Shown: positions 19,078 through 29,150 of the stretch, in pieces | How positions within the stretch are numbered: position 1 is the first letter of the stretch | How the letters are laid out: the number at the start of each line of letters is the position of its first letter | Origin: Ignavibacteriota bacterium | GTDB taxonomy: Bacteria > Bacteroidota > Ignavibacteria > UBA10030 > SZUA-254 | NCBI GenBank assembly: GCA_025358305.1 | Contig: JANYJZ010000033.1 | Coordinates: 124,001 to 188,000, forward strand | DNA length: 64,000 nt | Direction: 5' to 3' | Program-made: the position numbers and the translations under genes | The notes under the pieces: model-generated | Told to the model about the DNA's origin: nothing | Seen by the model: only the letters and a program-made list of their open reading frames with translations | The model's database searches: none

Positions 19078-19884
19078 CTACCGAACGGGCTTCCATTCGT
19101 GGACCATGGAGCGCTTGAACAGAAGCACGCCGAGTCCGTTGAGGAGCCAGAGGAGGGTGATGCGCAAGTACCCGTACCGGCGGTACCGGCGCGGGGATTC
19201 GAAGACGGTGAGGGACCGGACGAACGCGATCATGCCCACGCGGTGGAGCCGGAGGAAGAGTTCGTAGTCCTCGCCGGCCGCGATCGCCTCGTTGTAGCCT
19301 CCCGCCGTCCGGAACGTTACGGCACGCATGACGTGGCATTCTCCCCTCCCCATCCCCATCCCGACGAGGTTGAGCATGCGGAAGTACCAGTTGAAGAACC
19401 CGTGGTAGAACCTGTCTTGGAGGGTCTCCTGGTCCGGCGGCACCAGGACGTTGCAGGTCGCTGCGGCCACGCGGGGGTCCCGCACCGCCTCGCGCATGAG
19501 GCGGAAGAACGCATCGGGTTCGGCGATCATGACGTCCGCGTTGATGAACACGAAGATCTCCCCGCTTGCCGCTTCCGCGCCGCGGTTCCTGCCCATGGAG
19601 ATCGTCTGCGCATAGGGCTCGCGGTGGCAGACGACGAGGTCCGCGAGCGCGCCGGCGAGCGCGACCGTCCGGTCCGCGCTTCCGCCGTCGCTCACAACGA
19701 CTTCAAGGCAGTGGTCCGCTCGGAGCTCGGGAGTGAACTGACGCAAGGTCTGCTCGATGAGCTTTTCCTCCTGCAGCGTCGGAATGATGACGCTGATCCG
19801 CGGCGGCCGGGCGCCGGCGGAGGGAACGTCCGAGGGTCTCACGGCATGCGCCGGGAGATCGGACGATCGGGACGTGCGCTCCAC
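19078..19884 (-). CDS. Family 2 glycosyltransferase
   Basis: RISVIIPTLQEEKLIEQTLRQF ... EVVVSDGGSADRTV ... ISMGRNRGAEAASGEIFVFINADV; C-terminal hydrophobic segments. Confidence 0.88.
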   Translation of the reverse strand: MERTSRSSDLPAHAVRPSDVPSAGARPPRISVIIPTLQEEKLIEQTLRQFTPELRADHCLEVVVSDGGSADRTVALAGALADLVVCHREPYAQTISMGRNRGAEAASGEIFVFINADVMIAEPDAFFRLMREAVRDPRVAAATCNVLVPPDQETLQDRFYHGFFNWYFRMLNLVGMGMGRGECHVMRAVTFRTAGGYNEAIAAGEDYELFLRLHRVGMIAFVRSLTVFESPRRYRRYGYLRITLLWLLNGLGVLLFKRSMVHEWKPVR

Positions 19885-19900
19885 GCTCGCGCCCCTCCCG

Positions 19901-20524
19901 CTAGCATCCGCCTCCGGCGGAGCACGGGGGGAACGCGCCGCAAATGCAGGTTCGGCCGGTGAACATGAACGACGTCGGAGGCGCCTGGATGAACCCGAGG
20001 CGATCGTAGATCTTCAGCGACGCCTCGAGGACGAATTCTTCCGGGTCGGCGCACGCCACGTTAAAGTCGCAGATCCGGCGCCGGAGGAACGCGAAGTTCA
20101 TCTCGTGCGGGAGGTAGATGCCGTCGTCGCTCCGCAGGTTCCAGTAGAGATCGAGGCTGATCTTCTGGCCCGGGAGAAGCATGATCTTGCCGTTCGCGAT
20201 GAGATCGCGGTTCTGCAAGTTGCTTTGACTCAGGACGATCGTCTTGAAGCGCACCGGGCGCCGCTTCCACCAGATCCGGACGGCGCCGCTGACGTTGACG
20301 CTGTCGTAGAAGACCTCGTCGAACACGTTCTCCGCCTCGAGGACGGCGTGGACGGCCTGCCGCCCCGGCGGGGCGAGCCGGTCGTTGAGCTGCTCGATGA
20401 GCGTCACCTTGAGCGCAAGGACGTTCTTCGGGTCCTGGTAGGTCGGGAGGGTCTCCTTGCATCGCAGGGAAGCGAGCGCCAAGAGGGCGACGAGGGTCGA
20501 GACCAACACATGTCTAGAGTTCAT
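19901..20524 (-). CDS. Exported small protein with Cys-rich C-terminal tail, unknown function
   Basis: MNSRHVLVSTLVALLALASLRCKE...; ends FTGRTCICGAFPPCSAGGGC; overlaps the TonB receptor stop by 11 bp. Confidence 0.7.
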   Translation of the reverse strand: MNSRHVLVSTLVALLALASLRCKETLPTYQDPKNVLALKVTLIEQLNDRLAPPGRQAVHAVLEAENVFDEVFYDSVNVSGAVRIWWKRRPVRFKTIVLSQSNLQNRDLIANGKIMLLPGQKISLDLYWNLRSDDGIYLPHEMNFAFLRRRICDFNVACADPEEFVLEASLKIYDRLGFIQAPPTSFMFTGRTCICGAFPPCSAGGGC

Positions 20525-23048
20525 ATCGGAGTCCTACGGAGAATCTTCTCGGTTCAGAAAATGCTGAGGGGTCCTGGAGCTGTCCGCCGATCCGGCCGTT
20601 CGCATCGGCCCACTTCGCCCCGGTGGAATTGAGTGCGTTTCGCAAGTCCCCGTAGAGCGTGAAGGACGAGTACGTTCCGAGGGGGAACTTCCGGGAGAAC
20701 TTGAAGTTCATGATGCTCGATCCGGGAAGCCGCGCGTTGTTCGGGAGGAAGGCCCTCCCCGGCTCGTCCGGGGTGAAGCCGTCCTTCGTCGGGAAGTACG
20801 TGTACGGTCTGCCGGTGCTGTACGACCAGAGGAGGTTGCCGGTGAAGTCGAACGGGAGCTCGGCGTCGAGGGCGAGCTTCACGCTGTGCGTCTGGTCCCA
20901 GCTGAGCGGGTAGGGCTGGTTCGCCACCGGGAACCCCCACTGCTGGAGGTTGATCCCCTGGCTCGCGTAGTCGCTCACTCCCTCGGTACGCATGAGGGAA
21001 TACGAAATGGACCCGGAGATCCGGTCGTCGTGCACTCGGGAGAGGACAAACTCGAGGCCCTCGGCGTTCGCAAAGGCGTTGTTCACGTATTCCGCGAACC
21101 CGTAGTCGCCGGCGAGGCGCGCCTTCGACGGGAGGAACGTCTTGGAGTCGATCTGGTCGATGAACTCCTTTCGGAAGTATGTCATGCTGAAGAGCGTCTT
21201 TTCATCGATGCCGTACTTGATGCCGATCTCCCAGGCGTGCGTCCGCTCCGGCTTCAGGTCGGGGTTCCCCACCAGGACGTTCACGCCGCTCCGAAGCTGC
21301 TGCGGGTTGATGCCGGAGTAGAGGTAGTCAAAGAGCGGAAACTGGAAATAGTGGCCGTAGTTCATCACGAGGATCATGTTCCACATCATCGGGAACGAGA
21401 GGCCCATACGCGGGCTCACCTGCTGTTTCATCGAAGCTTTGACGAAGCGCGTCACCTGAGACGTGTACTGGCCCGACGCGCTGTCAGGCGTCGTATATTC
21501 CACGACCGGGCGCTCGCTCCGGGGGTCCAGGAAGTCCCACCGAAAGCCGAGGTTCACCACCGCCCCGTCCTTCTTCACTTCGAGCTTGTCCTGGAGGTAG
21601 ACGCTTCCCGACCGGGGCTTGTAGTTATACATCGTGCTGTAATTGAGCTGCGGGGAATCGACGAGGATCTTCCCGAAATAGGTCCTCTGGGGCTCGTACT
21701 TCACGAGGTCCGAGAAGATGTCGTATTGATTGTACTCGAACCCCGCCTTGAGGATGTTCTCCGGGTTCGGCTGCACGACGAGGTCGTACTTCGCGGTGTT
21801 GATCTTCTGCCTGGTGTCGGACCACCAGGCGCGGTTCCCCTTGACGACGTAGGCGAGGAAGAAGTCGTACTCGTACGGGGTGAGGTCGATGCTCGACTTG
21901 TCGTCCTCGCCCATGTGCGAATGGAGGTCGTAGTGCGTCAGGTTGAACGTATAGTGGACGATGTCGGAGAGCGAATGGGAGATCGTCGCTGTGGTCCGGA
22001 TCGACGTCCGGCTCCGTTTCGGCAATCCGGCGAGGTTGAAGCGCCAGCTGTACTCGTAATCCCGCCACGCCTTGTCCGAGAAGACGGTCTGGGCCGTGAG
22101 CCTCATCCGCGAAGAGGCCGTCAGGTCGAGCTTGCCGATGCCCGAGAGCTCCTTCGAGACCGGAGAGTTGAAAAACTTGTCGAAGTCCTGCCACCACCGG
22201 GTGTCGTTCATCTGGAACGTCGCCGCCGCGAAATAATGGAGGCGTTCCCGGATGACCGGCCCCGAAAAGGTAAGCTCGGTCTCCGTGAGACGGTTGACCT
22301 CGCGGTTCCAGCCGCCCGAGAGCCAGTCGTCCTTCTCGAGGCGCACAACAGCCGAATGGCGGTCGTCTCCGCGGCGCGTGATGATGTTTACGACCCCCGA
22401 AAGGGCGTTGCCGTACTCCGCCTCGAACCCGCCCGACTGCATCGAAAACTCCGTGATCGCGCTCTTCGGCAATGAGCTCCCCATGCCGCCGCCGACGACG
22501 TCCTGCATCGGGAGCCCGTCGACGAGATAGACCACTTCCGACGACTTGCCGCCCCGGACGTTCCCTTCGGCGGTGACGCTCGGGAAGAGCGCCACGAGCT
22601 CCTGGATGTTCCGGACGGAGAGCCTCTCCACCTCCTTCGCGTTCACCGTGAAGTTGGTGCTCGTAACGTCGCGTTCGATCAACGGGCGCTCCGCGGTGAT
22701 CTCAACCTCGGAAAGTTCGACCGCGGAGGGGACGAGCTCGATCGTGATCCGCGTGCGCAGGTCCGCGCGGATGACGACGCCTTTGTAGACCATCGGCTGG
22801 TAGCCGATGATCGAGAAGCGCACATCGTACGTGCCGGACTCAAGATTGCTGATCTGGAAGTTCCCCTCAATGTCCGAGGCGGCGCCTTGGGAGGAGCCGA
22901 CGATGACGACGGAGACCCCGACGAGGGCTTCCTTCGTCTCCTTGTCGGCGACCTTGCCCTCGAGGATGCCGGTGGTCCCGGCCCATACGCAGGAGATCCC
23001 TGCCACCAGGAGCGTCAGGAGGAGGAGCGAGCGGCGGAGTGCGTCCAT
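20514..23048 (-). CDS. TonB-dependent receptor with N-terminal carboxypeptidase-regulatory-like domain
   Basis: GILEGKVADKETKEALVGVSVVIVGSSQGAASDIEGNFQI; plug VYLVDGLPMQDVVGGGMGSSLPKSAITEFSMQSGGFEAEYGNALSGVVNIITR; barrel ending FSVGLRYEL. ATG 23048 overlaps the lysS stop. Confidence 0.92.
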   Translation of the reverse strand: MDALRRSLLLLTLLVAGISCVWAGTTGILEGKVADKETKEALVGVSVVIVGSSQGAASDIEGNFQISNLESGTYDVRFSIIGYQPMVYKGVVIRADLRTRITIELVPSAVELSEVEITAERPLIERDVTSTNFTVNAKEVERLSVRNIQELVALFPSVTAEGNVRGGKSSEVVYLVDGLPMQDVVGGGMGSSLPKSAITEFSMQSGGFEAEYGNALSGVVNIITRRGDDRHSAVVRLEKDDWLSGGWNREVNRLTETELTFSGPVIRERLHYFAAATFQMNDTRWWQDFDKFFNSPVSKELSGIGKLDLTASSRMRLTAQTVFSDKAWRDYEYSWRFNLAGLPKRSRTSIRTTATISHSLSDIVHYTFNLTHYDLHSHMGEDDKSSIDLTPYEYDFFLAYVVKGNRAWWSDTRQKINTAKYDLVVQPNPENILKAGFEYNQYDIFSDLVKYEPQRTYFGKILVDSPQLNYSTMYNYKPRSGSVYLQDKLEVKKDGAVVNLGFRWDFLDPRSERPVVEYTTPDSASGQYTSQVTRFVKASMKQQVSPRMGLSFPMMWNMILVMNYGHYFQFPLFDYLYSGINPQQLRSGVNVLVGNPDLKPERTHAWEIGIKYGIDEKTLFSMTYFRKEFIDQIDSKTFLPSKARLAGDYGFAEYVNNAFANAEGLEFVLSRVHDDRISGSISYSLMRTEGVSDYASQGINLQQWGFPVANQPYPLSWDQTHSVKLALDAELPFDFTGNLLWSYSTGRPYTYFPTKDGFTPDEPGRAFLPNNARLPGSSIMNFKFSRKFPLGTYSSFTLYGDLRNALNSTGAKWADANGRIGGQLQDPSAFSEPRRFSVGLRYEL

Positions 23049-24586
23049 CACTGTTCGGGCTTCATCTGGGGAAAGAGCAGGACGTCGCGGATCGACTCCT
23101 GGTTCGTCAAGAGCATCGTAAGCCGGTCGATGCCGATGCCGAGCCCCGCCGTCGGGGGCATGCCGTACTCGAGCGCCCGGAGGAAGTCCTCGTCGAGGAC
23201 CTGCGCCTCCTGGTCGCCGCGGGCGCGGAGCTTCATCTGGTCCTCGAAACGCTGGCGCTGGTCGAGGGGGTCGTTGAGTTCGCTGAAGGCGTTGCAAAGC
23301 TCTTGGCCGTTGACGATGACCTCGAACCGTTCCACGAGGCCCGGCTTGGAGCGGTGCTTCTTCGCGAGCGGGGACATTTCCAGGGGGTAATCGGTGATGA
23401 ACGTCGGCTGAATGAGCGTCGGCTCCACCGTTTCGCTGAAGATCTCGTCGATCATCGCGCCGATGCCCGCCCCCGGCTCCACCTCGAGGTGGAGTTCCTT
23501 GAGGATCGCGCGAACCTCGGGTTCGCTCTTGCCGTGAAGATCCTTCCCGGTGCGGTCCTTGATCGCGTCGAACATGGTGATGCGCTTCCAGGGGGGCGCG
23601 ACGTCGATCTCGTTCTTTCCGACGGTGAGCTTCGTCGTACCGTTCACCGCCACGGCGCTCGCGCTGACGAGCTCCTCGACCAAGTCCATCATCCAGAGGT
23701 AGTCCCGGTACGCGACGTAGAGCTCGAGCATCGTGAACTCGGGGTTGTGCGACCGGTCCATCCCCTCGTTCCGGAAATCCTTCGCGAACTCATAGACGGC
23801 GTCAAAGCCGCCGACGATGAGGCGCTTGAGATAGAGCTCGTCCGCGATGCGCAGGTAGAGGTCGATATCAAGAGCGTTATGATGCGTGAGGAAGGGGCGC
23901 GCGGACGCGCCGCCGTAGATGGGCTGGAGGATCGGCGTCTCGACCTCGAGGTAGCCGCGGGCGTCGAAAAACGACCGGATGGACTTCATGAGCGCCGAGC
24001 GCTTCAAAAAGACCTCCCGGACCCCGGGGTTCACGACGAGGTCGACGTAGCGTTGGCGGTAGCGGAGCTCCTTGTCGGCGAACGGGTCGAACGTCACGGT
24101 ATTGCCCTTCTCGTCGGTCTTTTCCTTGACGATCGGCAGGGGCCGCAGGGACTTCGACAGGAGCGCGAAGCGGCGCGCATGCACCGAGACCTCCCCCATC
24201 TTCGTTCGGAACACGAACCCCTCCACTCCGATGATGTCGCCGATATCGAGGAGCTTGAACGCGTCGTACTGTTCTCCAAGGTCGTCCCGCTTGAGATAGA
24301 CCTGGATCCTCCCCTGCGCGTCCTGGAGATGGCAGAATGACGCCTTGCCCATCCTCCGGATCGACATGATCCTCCCCGCGACGGCGACGTCGGAGGCCGG
24401 AGCCTCGTCGTCGTCCCGGAACGCGTCGATCGTCGCGCGGGAGTACGCGCTGCGTTCGAAGACGGCCGGATAGGGATCGATGCCGCGTGAACGGAGCTCT
24501 GCGAGCTCTTCACGCCTGCGCTGCATCAACGAATTAAGATCTTCGCCATGCGCTGCGTCAGGAGACGACTGGGGATTCACTTCCAC
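23048..24586 (-). CDS. lysS: Lysyl-tRNA synthetase, class II
   Basis: [108 protein letters not shown] start. Confidence 0.96.
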   Translation of the reverse strand: MEVNPQSSPDAAHGEDLNSLMQRRREELAELRSRGIDPYPAVFERSAYSRATIDAFRDDDEAPASDVAVAGRIMSIRRMGKASFCHLQDAQGRIQVYLKRDDLGEQYDAFKLLDIGDIIGVEGFVFRTKMGEVSVHARRFALLSKSLRPLPIVKEKTDEKGNTVTFDPFADKELRYRQRYVDLVVNPGVREVFLKRSALMKSIRSFFDARGYLEVETPILQPIYGGASARPFLTHHNALDIDLYLRIADELYLKRLIVGGFDAVYEFAKDFRNEGMDRSHNPEFTMLELYVAYRDYLWMMDLVEELVSASAVAVNGTTKLTVGKNEIDVAPPWKRITMFDAIKDRTGKDLHGKSEPEVRAILKELHLEVEPGAGIGAMIDEIFSETVEPTLIQPTFITDYPLEMSPLAKKHRSKPGLVERFEVIVNGQELCNAFSELNDPLDQRQRFEDQMKLRARGDQEAQVLDEDFLRALEYGMPPTAGLGIGIDRLTMLLTNQESIRDVLLFPQMKPEQ

Positions 24587-24655
24587 TGGTGCACTTTCAA
24601 AGGAGGAAAAAAATCGTCTAGAAACATACCAAAAATGAGCAAAAGAAGCAAGGAT

Positions 24656-26791
24656 TTAACGAAGGAGGAGCATCTTCTTCGTCTCGGAGTACGTGCCGGC
24701 CTGCATCCGGTAGAAATACACGCCGGCCGGAAGCGCCGACGCGTCCCACGCAATGCGGTACACGCCGGGCGCCTTCGGCCCGTCGGCGAGCGACGCCACT
24801 TGGCGTCCGAGGAGGTCGAATACGCGGAGCGTGACGGCCGCGCGGTCCCCGGCGGGCACGGAGAATTCGATCACCGTCGCAGGGTTGAACGGGTTGGGAT
24901 AATTTTGTGCGAGCAGGAATGCCGTGGGAACGGCCACGGCCGCCTCCACGCCCAAGAGCGTCTGCGCCGTCCGGAACACTCCGCCGTTGTACGTGCCGGC
25001 GAAGAGAAGGCCGTGCGCATCGAAGCCCAGGGAGAGCACATGGGGAAACCCGAGACCCGACGCCGGGACGGCATTCCAGCTGTCGCCGTCGTCGCTCGAG
25101 ACGAACACGCCCTGCTGCGCCGCCGCGTAGACCGACTGGAACCCGAGCGAGGCGATCGATGAGACATAGCCGTTCGTGAACTGACGCGGCGTCCAGGAAA
25201 GACCGCTGTCCGTCGACCGGAAGACGCCGCCGTAGGCGCCGACGAAGAGCGTCCCGGCCTCATCCGCGTGGACCGAGAGCAGGTCGTTCCGGACCAAGCC
25301 GCGCTCGAGCCAGCTCGAACCGCCGTCATCCGACTCGTACACGCCCGATTGGTCCGTCACGGCGAACAGCTGGCCGAGCGGGCCCGAGCAGAGCGAGACG
25401 ATCCCGTTCGAGGCGAGTCCCACGGTCTTCCAGGTCGATCCGCCGTCCGTTGACCGGGCGACGCCGAAGAGTGTACCCGCATAGACGTCCCCCCCCGGCA
25501 GCACCGCGAGCGCTGCCACCGGCCCGGTCGGGAGCCCCGACCCGGGATGGTCCCAGTCAGCGCCGTCATCGGTCGACCGATAGATCCCGCATTCCGTCCC
25601 GGCGTAGAGCGACCCGCCGTGTTCGGCGAGCGCATAGATGTTGTCGCAGATCGAGCCCGCGGGGGCCTGCGTCCAGTTCACGCCGTCGTCGGAGGAACGG
25701 AAGGTCCGCGCCCCGAGCGTTCCGGCGATCGTCGTCCCGGACGAGGTCTCGATGATGGAGAAGACGTCGCGCTTCCGGGGACCGCTCTGCATCCAGGACG
25801 CACCCCCGTCCACGGACCGGAACAATCCCCACGTGCCGCTTGACCCCAGGACAGTGTCCGCGCCGGCAGATTTCATGACGTCGAACGATTCCGAGATCGG
25901 ACCAGAGTACTCCCATGCGTCGGGGTTGCCGGTGTAGCGGTAGCTCCCGTCCGATGTCGAAACAACGATCGTCCCCGATACGTCCGCCGAGAGCGCAGTG
26001 ACGGTCTTGTCGGAGAAGCCGAGGTACGTCCAGCTCTGTGCGCCGTCCGCGGAGACGTAGACGCCGCCGTCGGAGATCGCGGGATTCGCGGCGAGGTAGA
26101 TATGATTGTCGGCAGTGAGCGCCAGCGCGGAGATGCCGCGGCCGCCGAATGACGCTTCCCAGGTCTGGCCCTGATCGCGCGTGAGAAACAATCCCGCCTT
26201 CGTCGTCCCGACGAGGATGACGCCGTGGTGGTCGATAAGGGTTCCGCTGACGAAATCCGTCCCCGCGGTCACCTGGTTCGGAAGCGGGTTCCCGATCGTG
26301 GGCCACGAACTCACGCCGTCGTACGTAACGAGCCAGTACGGGCCGAATGCCTGGCCAAAGAACGAATCGCGGAACAATCCGTATGCCGACCCGTCATCCG
26401 CCAGGCTGAACGGCTGGCTCTTCTGGTTGCCCGCCGCCGAAATGCGGTTCCAGCTGTCGCCGTTGTCCGTCGTGCGGTAGATCTGGTAGTAGCTCGACAC
26501 GCCCGAGAGGATCCGTGCGGCGATCGCGTTGTTCCCCCGGGCAGAGAGCATCAGGAACTGGCCGCCGATGTTCGCCGAGATCTGCCAGCTGGTCCCGCGG
26601 TCCGTGGAGGTATAGATCACGCCGTTCCCGAGCAACGCAAAGAGGCGGCCGCCGGTCCCTTCCTGGATCTCGAAGAACCCCGCGACGCCGTTGAGCTCTT
26701 GCCAGAACGGCGGCGGAGCCTGGGAGAGGCCCGCGGAGATCCCCGCCAGGAGAAGGACGAGGAACAAAAAGGTGCGAATGAGTCTGTTCAT
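24656..26791 (-). CDS. Secreted Asp-box (BNR/sortilin-like) beta-propeller protein with T9SS type A C-terminal sorting domain
   Basis: Eleven S/T-x-D-x-G-x-x-W Asp-boxes (e.g. STDRGTSW, TTDNGDSW, SSDDGDSW); C-terminal QNYPNPFNPATVIEFSVP...GVYFYRMQAGTYSETKKMLLLR. Confidence 0.9.
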   Translation of the reverse strand: MNRLIRTFLFLVLLLAGISAGLSQAPPPFWQELNGVAGFFEIQEGTGGRLFALLGNGVIYTSTDRGTSWQISANIGGQFLMLSARGNNAIAARILSGVSSYYQIYRTTDNGDSWNRISAAGNQKSQPFSLADDGSAYGLFRDSFFGQAFGPYWLVTYDGVSSWPTIGNPLPNQVTAGTDFVSGTLIDHHGVILVGTTKAGLFLTRDQGQTWEASFGGRGISALALTADNHIYLAANPAISDGGVYVSADGAQSWTYLGFSDKTVTALSADVSGTIVVSTSDGSYRYTGNPDAWEYSGPISESFDVMKSAGADTVLGSSGTWGLFRSVDGGASWMQSGPRKRDVFSIIETSSGTTIAGTLGARTFRSSDDGVNWTQAPAGSICDNIYALAEHGGSLYAGTECGIYRSTDDGADWDHPGSGLPTGPVAALAVLPGGDVYAGTLFGVARSTDGGSTWKTVGLASNGIVSLCSGPLGQLFAVTDQSGVYESDDGGSSWLERGLVRNDLLSVHADEAGTLFVGAYGGVFRSTDSGLSWTPRQFTNGYVSSIASLGFQSVYAAAQQGVFVSSDDGDSWNAVPASGLGFPHVLSLGFDAHGLLFAGTYNGGVFRTAQTLLGVEAAVAVPTAFLLAQNYPNPFNPATVIEFSVPAGDRAAVTLRVFDLLGRQVASLADGPKAPGVYRIAWDASALPAGVYFYRMQAGTYSETKKMLLLR

Positions 26792-26820
26792 GAAGATCGT
26801 CGTGCTCCGTTCGGATGAGG

Positions 26821-29082
26821 TCAATGGAACCGCTCTCGGCCTGCCTGCGGGGGCTTCGAGAAGATCGCCGCCGGGAACTCCTTCTGGAAGAGGTACGTGT
26901 AGTAGAACCGCATCGATTCCATCCGCAAGTGGTCCGACTTGGGCGGCCCCCAGCCGTGGCGCTCATTCGGGTAGATCATGAATTCAAAGTGCGCATTGAG
27001 ATTCTCAAGCGTGTCGACGAGCTGGAGCGAGTTCTGGGTGTGGACGTTGTCGTCGGTGGAGCCGTGATTGATCCTGAGCATCCCCTTGTAGCGCGAGGCG
27101 TACGTCACGGGCGAGCCGGCGAGGTAGCCTTCCGGGTTCTCCGCGGGCGTGTCCATGTAGCGCTCGGTGTAGTGCGAATCGTAGAGCTTCCAGTCGGTCA
27201 CCGAATAATTGGCGATCCCGTGCGTGAACCAGCCTGCGGCTTCGGTGAGCGCGAGGCAGGTGACGTACCCGCCGTAGCTACCTCCCGTGATGCAGATCTT
27301 CGTCGAATCGACGTACGGCTGGGCCCGGAGCCATTTCACCGTCTCGATGTAGTCGTTCATCTCCCACTTCCCGAGGTTCCGGTAGAGGAGCGCGACCCCC
27401 TTCTTGCCGAAGTGGCCGGAGCCGCGGTGGTCCACAGAGATCTGGACGAGGCCTTCGGTGGCGAGCCCCTGGTTCTGCATGGAGAGGCGCCAGCCGTCGG
27501 CGACCCCCATCGAATTCGGACCGCCGTAGACGCTCACGAGGACGGGATACTTCTTCCCCGGTTCGAGATGCGCCGGCACCGTCAGGACGGCCGGAAGCTT
27601 GTAGCCGTCGGCGGTAGGGATCGTGATCATGGTGATCGGCGCGAGGTCATACCCGTCGAGGTCCTTCTGGTAGCTGTCGCCGATCTCCCGGATGAGCTTG
27701 CCGTCCCCGGAGCACAACGCCATCTTCGAGGGAGTCGCGACATTCGAATAGGTCGTGATGAAGTACGAGCCCCCGGGCGAGAGCCGGACAGCGTGCGTGA
27801 ACGCGCCGAAGGTGAGGCGCTTGAGGCTCTTGCCATCGAGACCGACGGAGTAGAGGTCCGTCCTCGTGGACGCCTCCTTCCGCGCACTAAAATAGACGAG
27901 CCCGCGAGCCTCGTCGATGAGTTCCACGCCAGCGACGCTCCAGTCCCCCTTCGTGATCTGGTTCCTCAGACTACCGTCCATCGCGTACCGGTAGAGATGC
28001 GTCCAGCCGTCGATGTCCGACTTGATGACGAATCCGGACCCGTCCTTGAGGAAGCGGATCTCGTCGAGCCAGTCGACCCAGGTCGGCTGCGTCTCGCGGT
28101 AGACGGTCTTCTTCGACCCCGTCGCAGGGTCGACGCTTTGCACCAGGAGCGTATCCTGGCCGCGGTTCATCCACTGCACCCAGAGCGAGCCGCCGTCGGG
28201 GGTCCAGAACGGGGTGCCGAAATACTGATCGTCCTCATCGCGGTACGCCGCCCAGACGGTCTGCTTCGATCCCAGATCAACGATGCCGACGCGCACTTTG
28301 GGGTTCGGGTCGCCCGCCTTCGGATACCGAGTCCGTTCAAGCGTGCCGTGCTGCCCTCTCGAATTATAGATCGGGAACATCGGCACGTCGGTCTCGTCGA
28401 ACCGGTAGAAGGCGATCCGTTTGCTGTCGGGCGACCACCAGTAGGCCTGGTAGCGTGTCGGACGGCCGAAGATCTCCTCGTAGTAGAGCCACGCCGCTCG
28501 GCCGTTGTAGACGACGTCGCTGCCGTCGCGGGTGTACTGCACTTCGGCGCCGCCGTCAAGGTCGATCGAAAACAGGTTGTTGTCTCGGGTGAAGGCGACA
28601 TACCGTCCGTCCGGGGAGAAGGTCGGGTTCTTCTCCTCCGATGCGGAACGGGTCAGACGGCGGAACTCCTTCTTCTGCGTGTCGAGGAGGAAGAGGTCGT
28701 TGTCCTTGCTGTAGAGATGGCGGATGTTCGCCTTGTCGGAGACGGTCGGCTTGGCGACGGCGAGGCTTTCGGTCACGATGCTTTTGAAGTCGTCCCATCG
28801 GACAACGGGCTCCTTCTCGCCGAGCTCCTTGCCCGTCCTAGCGTCGACGATCATCGTCGAGGGAGCTCCTCCCCCCTCCTTCTTCTTCGAGAGGAGATAG
28901 CTCTTGTCGTCCTGCCACCCAGCGACCGTCGGCAGGGGCTTCGTGAGGGTGAGCGGCGGGGTCGCGAACGCGGCCTCCATCGTCACCTTCTTCTGCTGCC
29001 GGGCGTCGAGCCCGGGGGAGAGCGTTGCGAGAGCAAGGACGAGGAGAAGACAGATACGTCCGAAACGGCGGAAAGCCATCAT
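26821..29082 (-). CDS. S9 family prolyl oligopeptidase / DPP-IV-like peptidase
   Basis: DPP-IV beta-propeller (YFGTPFWTPDGGSLWVQWMNRGQD), GGSYGGY nucleophile, INHGSTDDNVH, NERHGW. Confidence 0.93.
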   Translation of the reverse strand: MMAFRRFGRICLLLVLALATLSPGLDARQQKKVTMEAAFATPPLTLTKPLPTVAGWQDDKSYLLSKKKEGGGAPSTMIVDARTGKELGEKEPVVRWDDFKSIVTESLAVAKPTVSDKANIRHLYSKDNDLFLLDTQKKEFRRLTRSASEEKNPTFSPDGRYVAFTRDNNLFSIDLDGGAEVQYTRDGSDVVYNGRAAWLYYEEIFGRPTRYQAYWWSPDSKRIAFYRFDETDVPMFPIYNSRGQHGTLERTRYPKAGDPNPKVRVGIVDLGSKQTVWAAYRDEDDQYFGTPFWTPDGGSLWVQWMNRGQDTLLVQSVDPATGSKKTVYRETQPTWVDWLDEIRFLKDGSGFVIKSDIDGWTHLYRYAMDGSLRNQITKGDWSVAGVELIDEARGLVYFSARKEASTRTDLYSVGLDGKSLKRLTFGAFTHAVRLSPGGSYFITTYSNVATPSKMALCSGDGKLIREIGDSYQKDLDGYDLAPITMITIPTADGYKLPAVLTVPAHLEPGKKYPVLVSVYGGPNSMGVADGWRLSMQNQGLATEGLVQISVDHRGSGHFGKKGVALLYRNLGKWEMNDYIETVKWLRAQPYVDSTKICITGGSYGGYVTCLALTEAAGWFTHGIANYSVTDWKLYDSHYTERYMDTPAENPEGYLAGSPVTYASRYKGMLRINHGSTDDNVHTQNSLQLVDTLENLNAHFEFMIYPNERHGWGPPKSDHLRMESMRFYYTYLFQKEFPAAIFSKPPQAGRERFH

Positions 29083-29150
29083 GGTCAGTTCCTTTCTGGT
29101 CTCAGGTGGTTGCACTTCAGTGTGGGCGGCTTGGCCGCATCTTACGGCGC

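Noticed and set aside
25080-26640. Periodic short repeats resembling a CRISPR or satellite array
   Set aside because: The periodicity comes from coding Asp-box repeats in the BNR propeller gene; no identical direct repeats with unique spacers.
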